Counted from the stretch's first letter, positions 23,179 to 32,001 are shown. The stretch: DNA of 64,000 nt from Streptomyces aurantiacus (GCF_027107535.1 NZ_CP114283.1:3224001-3288000); one strand, 5' to 3'. The notes: generated from the letters alone by a model not told the origin. Program-made: numbers and translations.

Positions 23179-24189
23179 ATGACTGATACCGCTGCGGTCG
23201 AGGTTCTCACCGACGTGCACCGAGGCGTGGGCCGGATCCTGCTGAACCGGCCCAAGGCGCTCAACGCCTTGACGACGAGCATGGTCGGCGCCATCGACGG
23301 CGCACTCGCCGCATGGGAGCACACCCGCCTGTCCGCTGTGGTGCTCGCCAGCACCAGCATGAAGGCGTTCTGCGCCGGCGGAGACATCCGCACGATCCGA
23401 GAGCACAGTCTCGCCGGGGATGCCGCGGCCAGTGAAGGGTTCTTCGCCTCCGAATACCGGCTCAACGCCCGAATGGCCGAGTATCCCGTCCCGATCGTGT
23501 CGCTCGTCGACGGCCTCTGTATGGGTGGCGGTCTGGGGCTGTCTGTCCACGGAGGCTTCCGCGTCGTCACCGAGAGCGCGGTGTTGGCGATGCCCGAGAC
23601 CGGGATCGGGTTCTTCCCGGACATCGGGGCCAGCTACTTTCTGCCGCGGCTGCCCGGCGCGATCGGCATGTACCTGGGGCTGACCGGGCACCGGCTCGAC
23701 GCGGCCGACGCCCTGTACACGGGGCTGGCCACACACTTCGTCCCCAGCGAGCGGCTCGCCGCGGTCGCGGACGCTTTGGCCGACAGCCCCGGTGACCCGG
23801 TGGACGTCGTCCTGAACCGTCTCTCCGGCCGTTCCCCGGTGACGGAGAGCAGGCTGGCGGACGTACGCGGTGACGTGGACTGGGCGTTCGGTGCGCCGAC
23901 CCTCGGCGAGATCGAGAAACGCCTGCACCACCTCGACACCCCCTGGGCCGCAGCAGCGCTGGCCGCCCTGGAGGCGGCCTCGCCGCAGAGCCTGGAGATC
24001 ACTCACGCCTTGCTCGGGCGGGGCAGGCAGTCCACGTTGCGCGAATGCCTCGCCATCGAACTCGCTCTCACCCGCACGACCATCCGCACGCCGGACTTCC
24101 TGGAGGGCGTCCGTGCGGCCCTGGTCGACAAGGACCGCAGTCCCCACTGGCAACGTGCGTCGCACGGCGGAGGGACGCTGCAGTCCTGA
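23179..24189 (+). CDS. Enoyl-CoA hydratase/isomerase family, 3-hydroxyisobutyryl-CoA hydrolase-like
   Basis: This is a 336-residue crotonase-fold protein. FCAGGDIRTIREH forms the first oxyanion hole, and GLCMGGGLGLSVHGGFRVVT and MPETGIGFFPDIGASYFLP the second with the active-site Glu. The C-terminal VRAALVDKDRSPHW and the length are characteristic of 3-hydroxyisobutyryl-CoA hydrolase rather than ordinary hydratases (about 260 residues). It would hydrolyse a beta-hydroxyacyl-CoA in valine breakdown. GAGG 9 nt before the ATG supports the start. It follows a dead iron alcohol dehydrogenase. No gene for methylmalonate semialdehyde dehydrogenase is nearby, so the pathway must be completed elsewhere. 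Confidence 0.82.
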   Translation: MTDTAAVEVLTDVHRGVGRILLNRPKALNALTTSMVGAIDGALAAWEHTRLSAVVLASTSMKAFCAGGDIRTIREHSLAGDAAASEGFFASEYRLNARMAEYPVPIVSLVDGLCMGGGLGLSVHGGFRVVTESAVLAMPETGIGFFPDIGASYFLPRLPGAIGMYLGLTGHRLDAADALYTGLATHFVPSERLAAVADALADSPGDPVDVVLNRLSGRSPVTESRLADVRGDVDWAFGAPTLGEIEKRLHHLDTPWAAAALAALEAASPQSLEITHALLGRGRQSTLRECLAIELALTRTTIRTPDFLEGVRAALVDKDRSPHWQRASHGGGTLQS

Positions 24190-24449
24190 GTAATTCCGAG
24201 GTGTCGGGAGGGACGCGGAACCGTCCACGGCGCCGGTGCGTGGTCGATGCAAGCCTGTCAGGCCCTGTCCGTCATGAGCGTCGATGACCGCGAGCCGTAA
24301 GGGGGTTTCGCCTGGCGCAGTGAAATCTCCGTCTCTCCGCCTCGACGGGCTCGCACAGGCGCGGTGGTTCGAGCCGTGACCCAGCCTGACGCGCAACGGG
24401 TGCGAGGTATTGACCACGGCTCGGGGCGGCGTAGCGGCCCGGCCTGACG

Positions 24450-25463
24450 TCAGTCGCCGTCGGTCACCATCGAGACCACGACCTTGCCGGCCTTGGTACG
24501 GCCCTGCTCGACGTACGCCATAGCCTCGAGCGTCTGGTCGAACGGGAAGGTTCTGTCGACGACCGGGCGGAGCTTCCCGCTGTCGTAGAGGGCGCTGAGC
24601 TTGCGCAGCTGGGAGCCGTCGGCCTGCATGAAGAAGAACTGGTAGCGCACGCCCAGGGCCTTGGCCTGCTTGCGGATCTTGCGGCTGAGCGTGTTCATCA
24701 CCAGGCGCATGAACGAGGGGGCGCCGAGCTGCTTGGCGAACCCGGCGTCCGGCGGGCCGACGACACCGATGGCCAGACCGCCGGGCTTCAGCACCGTCAG
24801 GGACTTCTCGAGGTTTGTCCCGCCCAGGGAGTCCAGCACCAGGTCGTAGCCGGACAGCACGTTTGAGAAGTCTTCCTTGGTGTAGTCGACGACGACGTCG
24901 GCGCCGAGGCTCCTGACCAGCTTCGCGGTGTCGGTGCCAGTCGTCGTCGCCACTGTGGCGCCGAGGTGCTTGGCGAGTTGGATGACCGTCGAGCCGAGGC
25001 CACCGGCACCGGCGTGGATGAGCACCTTCTGGCCCGGCTGCACGCGGGCGCGGTCGACGAGGATCTGCCAGGCGGCCAGGGCCACCAGCGGTACTGCGGC
25101 TGCCTCTTCGAAGGTGAGCGAGGCCGGCTTGGGCGAGACGTCGTCCTGGTCGATCGCGATGAACTCCGCGAAGCCGCCGATCCGCAGGTCGCGCGGACGG
25201 GCGTAGACCTCGTCGCCGACCTCGAAGCCGCGTACGGCGGAACCGACACGCGTCACGACGCCGGACACGTCGTGGCCGAGGGTGAACGGAAGCTTGTACT
25301 TCAGGAGTTGCTTGAACTCTCCGTTGCGGACCATCTTGTCCAGCGGGTTGATGCTGGCAGCGCTCACTCTGACCAGGACGTCGCGGTCCCCGACGCTGGG
25401 CTCGGGTACCTGGGCGGCGCGGGCACCGTCCTTGCCGTACTTTGCGACGGCGAATGCCTTCAT
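24450..25463 (-). CDS. NADP-dependent medium-chain oxidoreductase (zinc-free quinone reductase type)
   Basis: This is a 337-residue MDR-superfamily protein with the N-terminal GroES-like domain (GDRDVLVRVSAASINPLDKM and PFTLGHDVSGVVTRVGS) and the Rossmann domain with VLIHAGAGGLGSTVIQLAKH near residue 150. The structural-zinc cysteines are missing, which fits quinone oxidoreductase/enoyl reductase-type enzymes. It would use NADPH to reduce quinones, enones or similar stress compounds. It is divergent from an HxlR regulator across a 115-bp gap, the usual layout for redox- or electrophile-sensing HxlR (YodB/QorR-like) pairs, so induction by electrophiles is a reasonable inference. Confidence 0.88.
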   Translation of the reverse strand: MKAFAVAKYGKDGARAAQVPEPSVGDRDVLVRVSAASINPLDKMVRNGEFKQLLKYKLPFTLGHDVSGVVTRVGSAVRGFEVGDEVYARPRDLRIGGFAEFIAIDQDDVSPKPASLTFEEAAAVPLVALAAWQILVDRARVQPGQKVLIHAGAGGLGSTVIQLAKHLGATVATTTGTDTAKLVRSLGADVVVDYTKEDFSNVLSGYDLVLDSLGGTNLEKSLTVLKPGGLAIGVVGPPDAGFAKQLGAPSFMRLVMNTLSRKIRKQAKALGVRYQFFFMQADGSQLRKLSALYDSGKLRPVVDRTFPFDQTLEAMAYVEQGRTKAGKVVVSMVTDGD

Positions 25464-25533
25464 GTCGGCCGCCTTTCTGGGAGGCCCCGCTTCGCGTGCG
25501 CGGCCGGGTTGATGTGTCAGTTGTGACGCTACT

Positions 25534-25577
25534 CGCTGGGTATAGGAAAGTAAACTTAGGCGAGGTTAGTATCACCC
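25534..25577. promoter_or_regulatory. Putative HxlR operator in the divergent intergenic region
   Basis: The stretch GGTATAGGAAAGTAAACTTA followed by GGCGAGGTTAGTATC is AT-rich for this genome and lies between the oxidoreductase and the HxlR gene. AAGTAAACTTA has near-palindromic arms, AAGT and ACTT. HxlR proteins of this type bind such sites in divergent promoters. Confidence 0.45.
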
Positions 25578-25578
25578 C

Positions 25579-26088
25579 ATGGATGTATGGACCGAAGCTC
25601 TTCAGGACTCCGGCATGGACCACCGTCTCGACCGGGACACGTCGAACTGCTCGATCGCGCGGACCCTTGAGGTCGTGGGGGAGAAGTGGACGATCCTGAT
25701 CCTCCGCGAGGTCTGGTACGGCTCGTCCCGCTTCGGCGACTTCGAACGCGTCCTGGGCTGTCCTCGCAACCTGCTCGCGGGGCGACTCCGGATGCTGGTG
25801 GAGGAAGGGATCCTGGCCACCGAGACCTACAAGGAGCCGGGTGCGCGGAGCCGACCGAAGTACGTGATCACCCCGATGGGCATGGATCTCGTGCCGGCCG
25901 TGATGGGGCTCCTGCACTGGGGCGACCGGTATCGCGCCGATCCGGAGGGGCCGGCCGTGCTGACGCGGCACCGTGGGTGCGGCGCGCAGGTCAACGTCCA
26001 CGTCCGCTGCGAGCAAGGCCACTCCGTGCGGGAGGAAGACATCGAGAGCGTTCCTGGGCCCGCATTTCGCATGAAGGCCGCCGAGTGA
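25579..26088 (+). CDS. HxlR-family transcriptional regulator
   Basis: This is a 169-residue protein (ATG 25615 would give 157). The HxlR winged helix is complete: NCSIARTLEVVGEKWTILIL, REVWYGSSRFGDFERVLGC and NLLAGRLRMLVEEGILA. The conserved Cys in SNCSIARTL is the redox-sensing cysteine in several family members, and a C-terminal tail has CGAQVNVHVRCEQGH with two more cysteines. It probably regulates the divergent quinone-reductase-like gene and itself in response to oxidants or electrophiles. Confidence 0.87.
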   Translation: MDVWTEALQDSGMDHRLDRDTSNCSIARTLEVVGEKWTILILREVWYGSSRFGDFERVLGCPRNLLAGRLRMLVEEGILATETYKEPGARSRPKYVITPMGMDLVPAVMGLLHWGDRYRADPEGPAVLTRHRGCGAQVNVHVRCEQGHSVREEDIESVPGPAFRMKAAE

Positions 26089-26159
26089 GCTGAACGCGGT
26101 TGCGTCGGGCGACCGGCGGGACGTCGCCGGCTGTAGACGAGGGTGCCGGGTGGAGGGCC

Positions 26160-26780
26160 TCAGCCTCTCGGGGTGTGCTCGCTCCGTCTGGCCCGGGCCT
26201 GGTGGAGGCGGACCTTGGTGCGGTTGCCGCAGCGCGCCATGGAGCACCAGCGGCGGTTGTGGGCAGGGGAGCGGTCCAGGAAGCGCAGGGCGCAGGTGTC
26301 CGCGCCGCAGACGCGTACGCGCCGGATCTCGGCGGACAGAAGTAGATCGACGGCGTCCTGGGCGACGAGCGCCAAGGCGACCGCGGGGTCGGTGGCCAGG
26401 TTCGTGGTGTCGGCAGGCTCCAGGCGTCCGTCCGCGATGGCGATCTGCAGGGCGGGGCGCGGGGCCTGCGCTGCAGATCGGTTGAGCGCCATGATGTCGT
26501 CGGCTGCGGGCAGCCGGCCGTCTGTGACCGCCAGTACGGCCCGGTCGACCGTCTCCCGCAGTCGGCGGCCCGACGCCAGGACGGCGGCAGGGGCGGAGTG
26601 CGGGGGGTCCGGTGCGAGCAGCCCGGCCTCTTGAAGCCAGAGGACCAGGTCGCCTGAACTCCGGAGTGTCTCCGTTGGCGGTGTCCGCCAACGATTGCGC
26701 AGGGTGTTGACGAGGTCCAGGCAGACCCGCCCGCCGTCCCAGATCCACATGTCGTCCGTTGCCACGTCCCTATTCTGCAC
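26160..26780 (-). CDS. CGNR zinc-finger regulator (ABATE domain)
   Basis: This is a 206-residue protein. The N-terminal ABATE domain starts MWIWDGGRVCLDLVNTLRNR, and the C-terminal CGNR zinc finger reads RVCGADTCALRFLDRSPAHN followed by RRWCSMARCGNRTKV, giving the four Cys that bind zinc and the name-giving CGNR. Such proteins are stress- or substrate-responsive transcription factors usually placed next to the gene they control. The GTG at 26780 is the longest start; the ATG at about residue 11 is an alternative. It diverges from an alpha/beta hydrolase across a perfect 19-bp palindrome that is very likely its operator. Confidence 0.87.
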   Translation of the reverse strand: MQNRDVATDDMWIWDGGRVCLDLVNTLRNRWRTPPTETLRSSGDLVLWLQEAGLLAPDPPHSAPAAVLASGRRLRETVDRAVLAVTDGRLPAADDIMALNRSAAQAPRPALQIAIADGRLEPADTTNLATDPAVALALVAQDAVDLLLSAEIRRVRVCGADTCALRFLDRSPAHNRRWCSMARCGNRTKVRLHQARARRSEHTPRG

Positions 26781-26787
26781 GTTAGCT

Positions 26788-26806
26788 TAACCCTCTAAGA
26801 GGGTTA
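26788..26806. promoter_or_regulatory. Perfect 9-1-9 palindrome between CGNR regulator and hydrolase
   Basis: TAACCCTCT-A-AGAGGGTTA is a perfect inverted repeat located 8 bases upstream of the CGNR start and 22 bases before the hydrolase ATG. It lies where it would block both promoters, so it is the probable operator of the divergent pair. Confidence 0.75.
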
Positions 26807-26828
26807 GTGCGTGCTAGGAGGCGGATCC

Positions 26829-27701
26829 ATGGGGCAGCCGACAGTGACGACCGGAGTGAGTCAGGTGGACGGGGTCCGTCTGCACTACCTCCGCGCGGGA
26901 TCCGGCCCTCTGCTCGTGCTGCTCCACGGCTGGCCGCAGACCTCCGACTGCTGGCGGCCGGTGTTGGCGGATCTCGCCGCCGACCACACCGTCGTAGCAC
27001 CTGACCTGCGTGGTTACGGCCTGAGTGACAAGCCCGCGACCGGCTACGACAAGCGACGGATGGCCGCCGACATCGCCGGCCTCGTCGAAGCGCTCGGCTT
27101 CGAGAAGGCCGCGGTCGTGGGGCACGACCGGGGAGCCAGGGTGGGCCACCGCTGGGCGCTGGACCGCCCGGAGCAGGTGGAACGGCTGGCCGTGCTCGAC
27201 ATCGTGCCCACCCGGGAGATGTTCCGCCGCCTGGACGCCTCGCTTGCCTCCGGGTACTGGCACTGGCTGTTTCAGATGCAGCCCGATCTGCCCGAGCGGC
27301 TGGTGGGGCATGACATACGGGGGTATCTCGAGTACTTCTTCGAGCGGTGGACCTACAACCGCCACGGACTGACGCCCGATGCAGTCGACGGGTACGTCCG
27401 CGCCTTCTCCCGTCCGGGTGCCATGCGCGCGAGTTTCGACGACTACCGGGCCATGGAGCAGGACATTGCGCTGGACGACATCGACGCCTCCGCGGGGCGC
27501 CGCCTCGCCATGCCGGTGCTGGCGTTGTGGGGTGCCGCGGGGCTGCCGGCCCGCTTGCCGACGCTGGAGATCTGGCGCGACTACGCGGATGACGTCACGG
27601 GTGCCGAGATCCCGGAATGCGGTCACTTCATCCCGGAAGAGCAGCCGGAGGCGCTGCTGGCGCACTTGCGCCCGTTCCTGGCCGGAGAGACGAACCGCTG
27701 A
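26829..27701 (+). CDS. Alpha/beta hydrolase of the haloacetate dehalogenase/epoxide hydrolase group
   Basis: This is a 290-residue hydrolase. The oxyanion segment is LLHGWPQT (about residues 33-40). The nucleophile Asp is in VVGHDRGARVGHRWAL (about 98-113), where HDRGAR gives the two Arg that bind the substrate carboxylate in fluoroacetate dehalogenases. GYWHWLF (about 145) holds the His-Trp halide site. The catalytic His is in ECGHFIPEEQPE (about 266). The charge-relay acid is presumably in the region before it. AGGAGG 7 nt before ATG 26829 sets the start. All the halide-pocket landmarks argue for haloacetate dehalogenase rather than a generic esterase; epoxide hydrolase is the main alternative. 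It is controlled by the divergent CGNR protein. Confidence 0.82.
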   Translation: MGQPTVTTGVSQVDGVRLHYLRAGSGPLLVLLHGWPQTSDCWRPVLADLAADHTVVAPDLRGYGLSDKPATGYDKRRMAADIAGLVEALGFEKAAVVGHDRGARVGHRWALDRPEQVERLAVLDIVPTREMFRRLDASLASGYWHWLFQMQPDLPERLVGHDIRGYLEYFFERWTYNRHGLTPDAVDGYVRAFSRPGAMRASFDDYRAMEQDIALDDIDASAGRRLAMPVLALWGAAGLPARLPTLEIWRDYADDVTGAEIPECGHFIPEEQPEALLAHLRPFLAGETNR

Positions 27702-27946
27702 CGCCGTCGCGCTGACGGACACGGCGTCCCTCCGGAAGGTGCGCAGTGGCCGCACGAGCAAGTCGTCGGAGGGGCTTCGACCACGGTGCGATGCCCCCGC
27801 GCGCGGCGAATGAGCTTGAAGCGTGAAGGACGGGAGCGCCGAGGGGGGCCCAGCTGCAACAGGCCGGACCACCCCCCGGCGTGGAGCTCAGATTGCGACC
27901 GATGCGCCCGCCGGAGCGTCTTCCGTGGCAAGGCCGGCAGCCCCGT

Positions 27947-28368
27947 GCCGCCGGGGCATCCGGAGAGCCAGCCGCCGCCAGGCCGACCGCACCGGCACCG
28001 ACCCAGAGCGCCGGCACCAGCCCGTCCACGAACAGTGAGGCCGATTCGTAGCCGCCCTGCGCGGAGAACACCGCCGCCGGCGATGCGACGCCTATGGCAC
28101 CGCCGACCTCGCGGATCGCGTTGTTGGCACCGGAGGCTACGCCCTGCTCCTCCGGGCGGACCGTGCTCATGACGAGGTTCGCGCTGGGAGCGAAAAACAT
28201 ACCCATGCCGATTACGCAGACGATCAGCGCCGGCAGAAGCGAGGTGTACGACACCTGCGGCTCGACGGCCGGCGCCCAGAGCCCCAGGCCCACCGTGTTC
28301 AGGGCCTCGCCGACGGTGACAACGGAGCGCTGCCGATGCGGTCGGACAGGTGCGGCCCATAACCTCAA
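27947..28368 (-). pseudogene. C-terminal fragment of an MFS (DHA2/EmrB-like) transporter
   Basis: About 140 residues read as the last four or five membrane helices of a 14-helix drug exporter: LLPALIVCVIGMGMFFAPSA, MSTVRPEEQGVASGANNAIR and AAVFSAQGGYESASLFVDGL. The N-terminal two thirds are missing: upstream on this strand lies the end of the acyl-CoA synthetase. After residue 140 homology ends in Arg-rich sequence. The boundary suggests an old deletion joined the synthetase operon to a transporter tail. Confidence 0.78.
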
Positions 28369-28377
28369 CTGTGCTGA

Positions 28378-29853
28378 TCAGGACCCTGCAAGGACGGCGG
28401 TGTGGCCTGCCCGCAAAGAGCCTTTGTCGATCTTGCCGACCGCGTTCTTCGGGATGGCTTCCACCACGACGTATGAGGCCGGGCGCTTGAAGCCGGTCAG
28501 GCTGCGCGCGCAAATCGCTTCGAGCGCCGCGGGGTCGACGGTCGAACCGGGCCGGGGCTGAACGTAGGCGACGACCACCTCGCCCCACTTCTCGTCGGGT
28601 ACGCCGATCACTGCGGCCTCGAGGACCGACGGGTCGCTCGCGAGCACGTCCTCGATCTCCTTGGGGTAGATGTTCTCCCCACCACGGATGATCATGTCTT
28701 TCGAGCGTCCGACCAGGGTCAGATAGCCCTCGGCGTCGAGGTGGCCCACGTCGCCCGTGTGCAACCAGCCGTCGACGACGACCCGGGCCGTGTCGTCCGG
28801 ACGGCCGAGATAGCCGCGCATGATGTTGGGGCCCCTCAGGACGACCTCGCCGTCCGTGCCCGGCGCCGCCTCGGTACCGTCGGCGTCGAGGATCCGGATC
28901 TCCTGGCCGGGGAAGGGAAGCCCCACGGTTCCTGCGTGACGGGGTCCCGCGACGGGGTTGATGGTGGAGCCGCAGGTTCCTTCGGAGAGCCCGTACCCCT
29001 CAACGAGGGGAAACCCGTACCGGGCCTCGAACCGGGTCAGCAACTCGGCGGAGGCAGGTGCGGCGCCGCAGACCGCGAACCTCACCGACGATGTGTCGGG
29101 CCGAACGTCGTCAGGGAGTGCTGCGAGCATGCTGTAGATCGTCGGGACGGCGCTGAAGAAGGTGGGGCGCTCCTGTTCGACGAGGTCGAAGAAGTGGTGG
29201 GGGTCGAACCGGCGGCCCGCGATGACGACACTGGCGCCGGCAAGAAGCGGCGTCAGGATGCTTACCACGATGCCGTTCACGTGGAAGAGCGGCAGGATCA
29301 GCAGGCAGCGGTCGCTCGGCCCCAGCTCGAGAGCCTGGCGTCCCATCTCCACCATGGCGTCGATGTTGGCGTGGTCGAGCATGACGCCCTTGGGTACCCC
29401 GGTCGTGCCGCTGGTGTAGATGAGGAGAGCCAGCACGGACGAGTCCGGACGCGGTGCCTCATCCCACTCCGGCGTCTGATGTTCGTGCAGTTCACCGACG
29501 GTGAGTGTGGCCAGGCCTGCCGTGGTTTCCGAACCGTCCTCGACCACGAGCAGGCGCGCACCGGAGTCCTTGAGCTGCCGGACCACTTCGACATCGGTCA
29601 TGCTCGGGTTGACCGGCGTGATGGTGGCGCCGAGCCGCCAGGCGGCGAACAGCAGAAGGACGAATTCGACGCGGTTCGTCAGCTTGAGGGCGACGACGTC
29701 ACCGGGACCGATTCCGAGATCGTGGAGCTGACGCGCCGTCCGGAGGACGCCGCTCAGCAGTTGGGCGTTGGTGAGGGACTGCCGCCCGTCCGATACCGCG
29801 GCCCCCTGGGGGTCGAGCTCGGCTCGGCGGTCGGGCAGAGAAGCGAAATTCAT
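28378..29853 (-). CDS. Acyl-CoA synthetase (AMP-forming, ANL superfamily)
   Basis: This is a 491-residue enzyme. The P-loop motif LLIYTSGTTGVPKGV is near residue 155; VEGYGLSEGTC, GWLHTGDVGHLDAEGYLTLV and GRSKDMIIRGGENIYPKEIE are the adenylate-binding core; and the C-terminal IPKNAVGKIDKG carries the catalytic Lys. It activates a carboxylic acid with ATP and joins it to CoA. ATG 29853 (MNFASLPDRRAEL) is preferred to ATG 29862 for ribosome-site spacing. It is the third gene of an operon (enoyl-CoA hydratase, hydrolase, synthetase) opposite a TetR gene, so it most likely starts degradation of a fatty or aromatic acid released by the neighbouring hydrolase. Confidence 0.9.
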   Translation of the reverse strand: MNFASLPDRRAELDPQGAAVSDGRQSLTNAQLLSGVLRTARQLHDLGIGPGDVVALKLTNRVEFVLLLFAAWRLGATITPVNPSMTDVEVVRQLKDSGARLLVVEDGSETTAGLATLTVGELHEHQTPEWDEAPRPDSSVLALLIYTSGTTGVPKGVMLDHANIDAMVEMGRQALELGPSDRCLLILPLFHVNGIVVSILTPLLAGASVVIAGRRFDPHHFFDLVEQERPTFFSAVPTIYSMLAALPDDVRPDTSSVRFAVCGAAPASAELLTRFEARYGFPLVEGYGLSEGTCGSTINPVAGPRHAGTVGLPFPGQEIRILDADGTEAAPGTDGEVVLRGPNIMRGYLGRPDDTARVVVDGWLHTGDVGHLDAEGYLTLVGRSKDMIIRGGENIYPKEIEDVLASDPSVLEAAVIGVPDEKWGEVVVAYVQPRPGSTVDPAALEAICARSLTGFKRPASYVVVEAIPKNAVGKIDKGSLRAGHTAVLAGS

Positions 29854-29888
29854 GGCGGGCATACCTGTCTCGGTGTGATGCGATCCGG

Positions 29889-30812
29889 TCAAGTCGTCGA
29901 TGCGGCGGGTGCCGGGTGCAGCTGGCGGGCGAGGAACTCGATCTGGTCGCGTACCAGTTCCTCGAACGTCTCGCCGGTGTAGAAGTCGAAGTGACCGGCG
30001 TCGTACCGCTTGATCTCTCCCTGGGGCGCGGTGCGCGCGTACCGCAGGGTCTGGGCGGGAGGGGTGACGGAGTCGGTGTTGCTGACGCAGAAGAGGATCG
30101 GCATGGCGACCTTCTTCGCGGCCCGCCCGGGCCGGTAGCCGGCGATGGTCGGGATCACGCGTGCCGCGACCTCGTTGCGGAACGTCTTCCCGGGCGGCTG
30201 CAGCGCCTGGTATCCGGGGAGGGCGTCCGGAGCGTTCATGAGGGCCGGCGAACCGGGGGCGGCGGCGATCGGCACCATCGCGGGCGCCTTGCCGCGCACT
30301 CTGGCCGTCAGATCCCGGGCGAGCACCGGAGTCATTCTGAGTGAGGCGAGCGGGCCGAGCGCGAGCGCGGAGGCGAGACCGTCGGTGAACGGGCACTGGG
30401 CCACGGCCGCGCGTAGTTCCGGATGTCGAGAGGCCACCGTGATGGCGTGGCCGCCGCCGAAGGAGCTGCCCCACACCGCGACGCGTGCGCGGTCGACATC
30501 ATGGCGTGTCTTGACGTAGGCGAGGGCGGAGTCCCAGTCGGCCAGCTGGCGCTTGATCGACAGGAGCTGGCGAGGGTGGCCGCCGCTGTCCCCGAAGTGC
30601 CGGTATGTGAAGGCCAGGGCGGCGATGCCGGCCTGTGCGAAGCGCTCGGCGAAGGCGTCCAGGCGCATCTCGCGGGTGGCGCCCAGGCCGTGCCCGAGTA
30701 CGACGACGGGCGGGGCGGTGACCCCCGTGGGCCGGTAGAGCCAGCCGGCACAGGTGCTGTCACCGGAGGGGAAGGTGACGTCGTGCCGGATGAAGGGCTG
30801 CGGAGCGGTCAT
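29889..30812 (-). CDS. Alpha/beta hydrolase (dienelactone hydrolase/S15-like)
   Basis: This is a 307-residue hydrolase. The N-terminus DVTFPSGDSTCAGWLYRPTG and VVVLGHGLGATREMRLDAFA form the first strands and oxyanion loop. The nucleophile Ser is in VWGSSFGGGHA (about residue 120, G-S-S-F-G-G), the acid Asp in VSNTDSVTPP (about 247), and the His in YDAGHFDFYTGE (about 277). It would split an ester, lactone or peptide-like bond. It begins 5 bases after the enoyl-CoA hydratase stop and precedes the synthetase by 35 bases. The hydrolase probably frees the acid that the synthetase then activates. Confidence 0.85.
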   Translation of the reverse strand: MTAPQPFIRHDVTFPSGDSTCAGWLYRPTGVTAPPVVVLGHGLGATREMRLDAFAERFAQAGIAALAFTYRHFGDSGGHPRQLLSIKRQLADWDSALAYVKTRHDVDRARVAVWGSSFGGGHAITVASRHPELRAAVAQCPFTDGLASALALGPLASLRMTPVLARDLTARVRGKAPAMVPIAAAPGSPALMNAPDALPGYQALQPPGKTFRNEVAARVIPTIAGYRPGRAAKKVAMPILFCVSNTDSVTPPAQTLRYARTAPQGEIKRYDAGHFDFYTGETFEELVRDQIEFLARQLHPAPAASTT

Positions 30813-30817
30813 GTCGG

Positions 30818-31786
30818 TCACCGTCCATTCGCCGGGCGGCGCCCGGGCGCGCTGCCCGAGGCGAGCGCCTGCGCGTACGTGTCCGGGCTGTAGAGCGGGA
30901 GCTCGCCGGTGGCGTCTGTCGTGTCCTGGTAGTCGAGCATCAGTTCCTGCCCCTCCTTGGACATGACTCTGGTGAAGAACTCGGCGCGTTCGACGTGTAG
31001 ACCGTCCTCCAGCGACATCGAGCCGCCGAAGTACACCGACCGCTTGGCGGCCTCGACCGCCCCCTTCGGCCGCTTGCCGAAGCGTTCTGCTAGTTCGATG
31101 GCCTGTGCGACCACCTTGTCCTGCGGAACGACCTGGTCGACCGCCCCGTTGGCGAGAGCCTCCGCAGGCGTGAAGGGCTTGCCTTCGAGGATCGCGGCCA
31201 AGGAACGGTGGGTGCCGATCAGGCGGGTCAGCCGTTGGGTGCCGCCTCCGCCCGGGATGATGCCGAGGAGGATTTCCGGCTGGCCGATGAAGAAGTCCCC
31301 GTCGGCCATGACCCGCAGATCGCATGCCCAGGCGAACTCCGCGCCGAGGCCGAGAGCGGAACCGTTGAGGGCGGCGACGAAGAGGACACCGCTGCGGTTC
31401 ATCCGGAGGAAGGTCGTGTGCAGGTGCTCCAGTTGGAGGGCACCTCGCATCGGAGTCTTGCGCATCAAGGTGCCCAGGAGACGAGATCGGTCCACGTGCT
31501 TTGCCATGCGCACGACGGCGGCGGCTCCACGGCGGCCGACGGTAGGGCTGGCTGCGCCCTCTTCTTGAAGCCATCGGACCGCGGCATGGCTGACGAACCG
31601 TTCGGGATGGGCACCGGTGAAGACGACGGCACGAATGTTCGGATCGCGGTCGGCCCGGTCCACCAGTTTGTCCAGCTGGGTGGAGATGTCGAGGCCGAAC
31701 TCCTGGTGCGGGCCACCGTCGACACGGACGACCAGGACGGCTCCCCGGTCCTCGATCTTGAGATGGCCCTTGTCTTTGTACGGCAT
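30818..31786 (-). CDS. Enoyl-CoA hydratase/isomerase family protein
   Basis: This is a 322-residue crotonase-fold protein, about 60 residues longer than typical hydratases. NGSALGLGAEFAWACDLRVM and GQPEILLGIIPGGGGTQRLT hold both catalytic Glu positions of the hydratase (AEF and QPEILLG). The first oxyanion loop is unusual: HPERFVSHAAVRWL in place of FxAGADI. The centre has an extra helical insert (residues 75-125), and the C-terminal tail is long. ATG 31786 has GGGAG upstream. It heads the operon with hydrolase and acyl-CoA synthetase, repressed from an ATAAC-GTTAT site by the divergent TetR, and would hydrate or isomerise the CoA ester. Confidence 0.83.
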   Translation of the reverse strand: MPYKDKGHLKIEDRGAVLVVRVDGGPHQEFGLDISTQLDKLVDRADRDPNIRAVVFTGAHPERFVSHAAVRWLQEEGAASPTVGRRGAAAVVRMAKHVDRSRLLGTLMRKTPMRGALQLEHLHTTFLRMNRSGVLFVAALNGSALGLGAEFAWACDLRVMADGDFFIGQPEILLGIIPGGGGTQRLTRLIGTHRSLAAILEGKPFTPAEALANGAVDQVVPQDKVVAQAIELAERFGKRPKGAVEAAKRSVYFGGSMSLEDGLHVERAEFFTRVMSKEGQELMLDYQDTTDATGELPLYSPDTYAQALASGSAPGRRPANGR

Positions 31787-32001
31787 GAAGTCTGCTCCCG
31801 TGCTGAGTTCATGGAGGGGTGGGAAAGTGCGGGGGGACAGTTGCGGCCGCGTGTGGCAGTGATGGGGTCGTGTTCGCCCCGGGGGTTGTGTCCGCGCAGG
31901 CGGCATGAGACTGGGCAGCGTGTGACGACGGGTCCAGAGACGTACGCCGTGTCCGCGACGACACGTCGCCCACGATGTGTAACATTGCCGTGAAGAGTTA
32001 G

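Noticed and set aside
23101..26748. Open frame of about 1200 codons on the minus strand
   Set aside because: It overlaps the hydratase-like, oxidoreductase, HxlR and CGNR genes in the wrong frame and shows only low-complexity sequence.
27701..27729. 8-bp inverted repeat after the haloacetate-dehalogenase-like gene as terminator
   Set aside because: The loop is 13 bases and the stem short; it is common by chance at this GC content.
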